A stretch of 43,774 bases of DNA from assembly GCA_947502355.1 (NCBI GenBank), contig CANMZP010000007.1, positions 1-43,774 of the forward strand. The letters run 5' to 3'. The notes beneath the pieces are model-generated. The model did no database searches and was not told the DNA's origin. It worked only from the letters and a program-made list of their open reading frames with translations. The position numbers and the translations under genes were made by a program. Positions 40,874-43,774 of the stretch are shown here, piece by piece. Source of the DNA: an uncultured Thalassotalea sp. GTDB taxonomy: Bacteria > Pseudomonadota > Gammaproteobacteria > Enterobacterales > Alteromonadaceae. Each line of letters opens with the position of its first letter. Position 1 is the stretch's first letter.

Positions 40874-41416
40874 TTATTGATAACCGCCTTGTTGGTTAAA
40901 GCCACCTTTCGGTTGATGATAACCACCCTGTTGGGGTTGGTTAAATCCACCTTGTGGTTGCTGATAACCGCCTTGTTGAGGTTGGTTATTAAAATTAGCT
41001 TGCGAGTCTTGATACCCCCCTTGTGACTGTTGTGGTTGCTGCTTACCAATAAAACCATTCGCTTTTAAAAGTTCTTTGGCTTGTTTGGATACATGAGCAA
41101 TAACCGCTTGGCACTTCACTTTAAGAATTTGTCTATCGTTTCCATGAGCATCCTTGAATTGATCTAAAATCAATTTGCCAGATAAGTGGATTCGATCCCC
41201 TGTAGCAGGGTTTTCAACTTTCTTCAAAAAGCTATCCTGTATTTCTACAGTTACAAAGGTTGTTTTCTCTATGCGTTGGTTACTCTTTTTATCGAAGTAA
41301 CTATCATCAAGAGCAACATTGATTGAACCAAAACGTCCAAACTTGCCATTCTTAATATCAACTTTAGAGATGTTACCGCAGATAGTTACGGTGTTTTCAT
41401 TGCGAGGTAATAACAT
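40874..41416 (-). CDS. ssb: Single-stranded DNA-binding protein
   Basis: A 180-aa SSB. The OB-fold occupies residues 1-115 (VTICGNISKVDIKNGKFGR, KTTFVTVEIQDS, GDRIHLSGKLILDQF). The C-terminal 60 residues are Gln/Gly/Tyr-rich repeats of the QQGGYQ type, and the protein ends GGYQ without the acidic DDxxF tip that normally recruits replication and repair partners. It would coat single strands during transfer and Red recombination. The start lies behind AAGGAAA and a mini-hairpin leader. Confidence 0.88.
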   Translation of the reverse strand: MLLPRNENTVTICGNISKVDIKNGKFGRFGSINVALDDSYFDKKSNQRIEKTTFVTVEIQDSFLKKVENPATGDRIHLSGKLILDQFKDAHGNDRQILKVKCQAVIAHVSKQAKELLKANGFIGKQQPQQSQGGYQDSQANFNNQPQQGGYQQPQGGFNQPQQGGYHQPKGGFNQQGGYQ

Positions 41417-41429
41417 AATATTTCCTTAA

Positions 41430-41492
41430 ACTTTTAAAAGAGTAATTTGAATTGCGACTGATTAAGTCATTAGAGGTTGTGGCGAAATGCCA
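41430..41492 (-). repeat. Three mini-hairpins before ssb
   Basis: CTTTT/AAAAG (41431-41440), GACT-GATTA-AGTC (41456-41468) and TGGC-GAAAT-GCCA (41480-41492), with TTTGAATTG at 41446-41454. Confidence 0.75.
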
Positions 41493-41494
41493 GA

Positions 41495-41803
41495 TTAGTG
41501 AGTTACGCGAGCTTCTTGAGTAGAATTTTTACGTACTGCCTTTTTTGTATTTACGTATTTGAAGCCTCTTGGCTTTTCAGTTTGCGAGTTGCGTTCTGAA
41601 AATCCACGTTTTTGAGCTGGTTGATTACCGGCTGCAGACTTCTGATTAGCTTCAAGAATATCTAATGCTCTTTGGTACATTTCCAAGTGCTTTTTTTCTT
41701 GAGCTAGTTTTTGTTCTTCAGATTGGCGCTTCCTAATTTTACGTTCCTCCATATGGCGAACGACATAAAAATAGCAAACAAATCCTAGAATGATGGTTAA
41801 CAT
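41495..41803 (-). CDS. Small membrane-anchored coiled-coil protein
   Basis: A 102-aa protein: one N-terminal membrane helix (1-16, MLTIILGFVCYFYVV), a charged coiled coil (17-52) and a basic, disordered tail. No family is recognised. It is the first gene of the ssb-bet operon, placed behind a promoter and a structured leader. A small basic membrane protein in front of ssb is unusual, and its role is unknown. Confidence 0.6.
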   Translation of the reverse strand: MLTIILGFVCYFYVVRHMEERKIRKRQSEEQKLAQEKKHLEMYQRALDILEANQKSAAGNQPAQKRGFSERNSQTEKPRGFKYVNTKKAVRKNSTQEARVTH

Positions 41804-41836
41804 AAGTAATACCCTTACGAGTTGATTGAAAATAAT

Positions 41837-42117
41837 GAGCAGGATTGCTCAGATTGGATAGTGGACGACTCGAAATGAGTTGAGAAATAATAGTCCGATT
41901 CTCTTTTCTGCCATAAAAGACAAGAAAATTCGTTAAATGCAAAGCAAACAGATAGCCATTGCAGACAAAAGATATTTGTTTGCAAGCAACTAATGAATCG
42001 AGAATAAATTGAAAATGATTCTAAGAAGTATTTGGAATAGGGGAGTGATATAAAATCTTCTTTTCACACTCTGAGAAGATGGGACTCATGTTACTTAACT
42101 TTTAGGCAGGGTGTCAA
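41837..42117 (-). promoter_or_regulatory. Promoter and structured leader of the ssb-bet operon
   Basis: A -35 box TTGACA (42112-42117, minus strand) with a weaker -10, TAACAT (42088-42093, 18-bp spacing). The leader contains a GAGTG...CACTC stem near 42035-42073, GAGCA-GGAT-TGCTC (41837-41850) and a GGAC/GTCC stem (41863-41896) enclosing ACTC-GAAAT-GAGT. The same parts in the same order occur at 36433-36662. Confidence 0.6.
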
Positions 42118-42181
42118 TCACTCTTTCGCAAGCCAAATAGACTGACTAAAAACATCTGGTAGGGCAGGGCAATCAAAACAT

Positions 42182-42545
42182 AACCTTCAATCATTGAAGA
42201 TTTACCCGGAAAGCTGCATAAACACTGAAAACCAGCCCTTTTAAAACAACTGTTTTTTTTGCATTTTGAAACTATACCTAAAATTGTCAAACCCATACTA
42301 ATTTTGAAAACCTTCAATCATTGAAGATTTGTAAGGAAAGCCGTATAAACGCTGGAAATCACCCATTTAAAAGGAGCTGTTTTTTTTGCCTTTTCAAACT
42401 ATACCGATACTTGACAGCCATTACTTATCTTGAAAACCTTCAATCATTGAAGAATTCGCTGCAAACCCGCATAAACTCAGGGAAAATGCCTTTAAAAAGG
42501 ATGGCTTTGATAAAGTTAGATATTTTAAGCTTGGTGAGAAAGCGC
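42182..42545. repeat. Three tandem imperfect repeats of about 126 bp
   Basis: Units start at 42182, 42309 and 42435. Each begins AACCTTCAATCATTGAAG, containing the palindrome CTTCAA-TCA-TTGAAG, and continues with ATAAAC, a TTTAAAA block and, in units 1 and 2, a run of eight T before GC and an AAACTATACC block. Unit 3 is degenerate in its second half. No coding frame fits. They could be partition, replication or recombinase-binding sites, or tandem small RNA genes. Confidence 0.8.
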
Positions 42546-42799
42546 CATGATTTTCAATAAATATTATGTTGTATGTTTCAGCTGTTTCTGACAATCTGTA
42601 GGGCAATATTCGGATCGGTCAGCTTAAAAACTTTATACGACTGTTTCAAGCTCATTATAGTCGGTGGCAAGTCATATTGAAACGCTAACTCCTGCCACTA
42701 TATAGACATTGGGTCACAACGAGAAAAATCAATTTTGGATTAGTTTTTGTATACATAAATCTAGGTTAACCGAATCATTTATTGAGCGTGTTGTTATCT
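42546..42799. other. Intergenic region without visible genes
   Basis: Together with 41804-42181 this AT-rich stretch contains no supported gene. Apart from the repeats and leader listed, I see nothing definite in it. Confidence 0.5.
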
Positions 42800-43774
42800 T
42801 TACTCTATGAGTAAATACCCCCAAACATGTCCCTCGAACAAAGACTGTTCTTTTTGTGGATATAAATGTATGTACAAATATCTTTCTTCTGAATCAAACC
42901 CTGTCACTATTCGTTCAACAGAGTAATAGTATTCTTCTTCCACTTCAGTTAATACAGGTGAATCTTGATATGGCTTTTCAAACACAGGCTTCCCTACATA
43001 TATGGGTGGAGCAGGTATTGATTTGTCATTTTTAGGGAACTTTTTGCTTGAATCAAATTCCTGCTTCTTAAGCAAGAAATCGAGCAGTATATCTAGGCAG
43101 AAATTAAAGTTCTCTTTATTCAGCTCGTTTGCTACAAAATTAGGTGTATATTCAAAGTGCCATGCTTCAGTTTCTGTTTTTACAACTTCGGGTGTGAGTC
43201 TCCTAAAGTTCTCAATATCAACTGTACTAACCCCCCATTCCATGCAGTCAGTTTTTAGCTGCTCATGATTTATTTGCACATAATCGATAGGTTTTTTTAC
43301 ATTTTCTTGAATCCACTCCTTATTTCTAGTCCAATAATGGGCTTTCATGCCACCAAGTAGGCCTAAACCAAGCAAACCAAATAATCCATTTTGATTCTTT
43401 TCACGATCTCTAAAGCCATAGACGCAATATTCAGACTCATAGGCGACAAAAAATGCTTTTCTTAAGCCAATCAGTGAATCTAAGAATTTTTCTTGTTCAG
43501 AACTTTCTATGGATTTTTTGACCAAGTCTTTAACCACACCGTCATTTAATATATCAGTTAAGAAAATATCCTGTAGTTTGGAGCCGACTACATTTTCTAG
43601 AAGAGCGTCTACAAATTTTAGAGCAACATTAAAATAATTGACTACGGACGCTGGTTCAGCCAACTGCCCATAGTGCTTTGAGATAACCCTCTGTTTATTT
43701 AATGCTTTGATAGTGCCTGATTTTATTACCGGAATGTTTCTTTTTTTTAGTTCTCCTAGCAACTCATCAAAAGA
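42800..43774 (-). CDS. Hypothetical protein, start beyond the window
   Basis: The frame stays open to the right edge, reading SFDELLGELKKRN at its start, so it is 5'-incomplete (at least 324 codons). The internal TTG near 43762 is probably not the start. The protein is soluble, helical in the first half (SVVNYFNVALKFVDALLENVVG), and has strands near the end (YYYSVERIVTGF, RYLYIHLYPQ, GHVWGYLLIE). No catalytic motif or family is recognised. It lies beyond the 126-bp repeats and may be accessory cargo or outside the element. Confidence 0.6.
   Translation of the reverse strand, partial: SFDELLGELKKRNIPVIKSGTIKALNKQRVISKHYGQLAEPASVVNYFNVALKFVDALLENVVGSKLQDIFLTDILNDGVVKDLVKKSIESSEQEKFLDSLIGLRKAFFVAYESEYCVYGFRDREKNQNGLFGLLGLGLLGGMKAHYWTRNKEWIQENVKKPIDYVQINHEQLKTDCMEWGVSTVDIENFRRLTPEVVKTETEAWHFEYTPNFVANELNKENFNFCLDILLDFLLKKQEFDSSKKFPKNDKSIPAPPIYVGKPVFEKPYQDSPVLTEVEEEYYYSVERIVTGFDSEERYLYIHLYPQKEQSLFEGHVWGYLLIE

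Noticed and set aside
42182-42545. Repeats considered as a CRISPR array
   Set aside because: Only three units of ~126 bp with similarity across the whole unit and no unique spacers; no cas genes.

Overview
This window looks like a 43.8-kb part of a mobile element from an AT-rich gammaproteobacterium, probably marine (Vibrio, Shewanella or Alteromonas-like). The placement rests on protein style, an integron-type attC site and ICE gene families. No ribosomal or housekeeping gene is present to confirm it. Almost all genes are on the minus strand, in tight, often overlapping operons.

Layout. (1) 1-530: an attC-like site followed by a small cassette-type gene. (2) 1144-4398: cargo, namely an AbiE-type toxin-antitoxin pair, a 34-codon gene with its own terminator, and a membrane-anchored Mrr-like nuclease broken by a frameshift. 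Two 85-bp direct repeats, both copies of the 3' end of the DUF4400 gene, bracket part of this cargo. (3) 4407-10997: a conjugation operon of the GI/PFGI-1 type (pilL, coiled-coil membrane protein, lipoprotein, TIGR03759, lytic transglycosylase, PFL_4695, traD coupling protein, DUF4400). (4) 11000-12500: 1.5 kb without genes, holding a helically phased TTCCA array. (5) 12501-17188: TIGR03761, a DUF2857-like protein, an unknown protein, the MOBH relaxase traI and an unknown protein. (6) 17460-27170: accessory genes, namely an unknown protein, a degenerate EAL protein, a 1570-aa Avs-like STAND NTPase with an N-terminal nuclease, a short tyrosine recombinase, and a GIY-YIG protein with about 13 HTH-like repeats. 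(7) 27464-41803: DNA-maintenance and recombination genes resembling the SXT/R391 and IncA/C cluster (RHH protein, Toprim primase-like protein, CobT-like VWA protein, DUF3150, CobS-like AAA+, YqaJ exonuclease, DUF3268 zinc protein, ParB-like protein, RecT/Bet annealase, SSB), interrupted by a lone TnpB. (8) 41804-43774: a promoter and leader, three ~126-bp tandem repeats, and a gene running off the right edge.

How it fits together. TraI would nick and TraD would pump the DNA. PilL, TIGR03759, the transglycosylase and PFL_4695 belong to the envelope apparatus. Exo, Bet and SSB form a Red-like recombination set. AbiE, the Avs-like protein and the broken Mrr protein are defence cargo. The mating-pair genes that normally follow DUF4400 (including the TraC/VirB4 ATPase) are not in the window; cargo sits there instead.

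The most unusual signal is at RNA level. Nearly every gene junction from 29.5 to 41.9 kb carries tiny hairpins with 4-5 bp stems whose stem sequences vary, joined by a constant linker (TTTGAATTG on the plus strand) and ending beside the Shine-Dalgarno sequence. Related structures recur: two hairpins with identical loops in front of the traI operon, two pseudoknot-like elements with the same 11-nt loop, and two matching promoter-leaders. Together they suggest an element-wide post-transcriptional system that I do not recognise.
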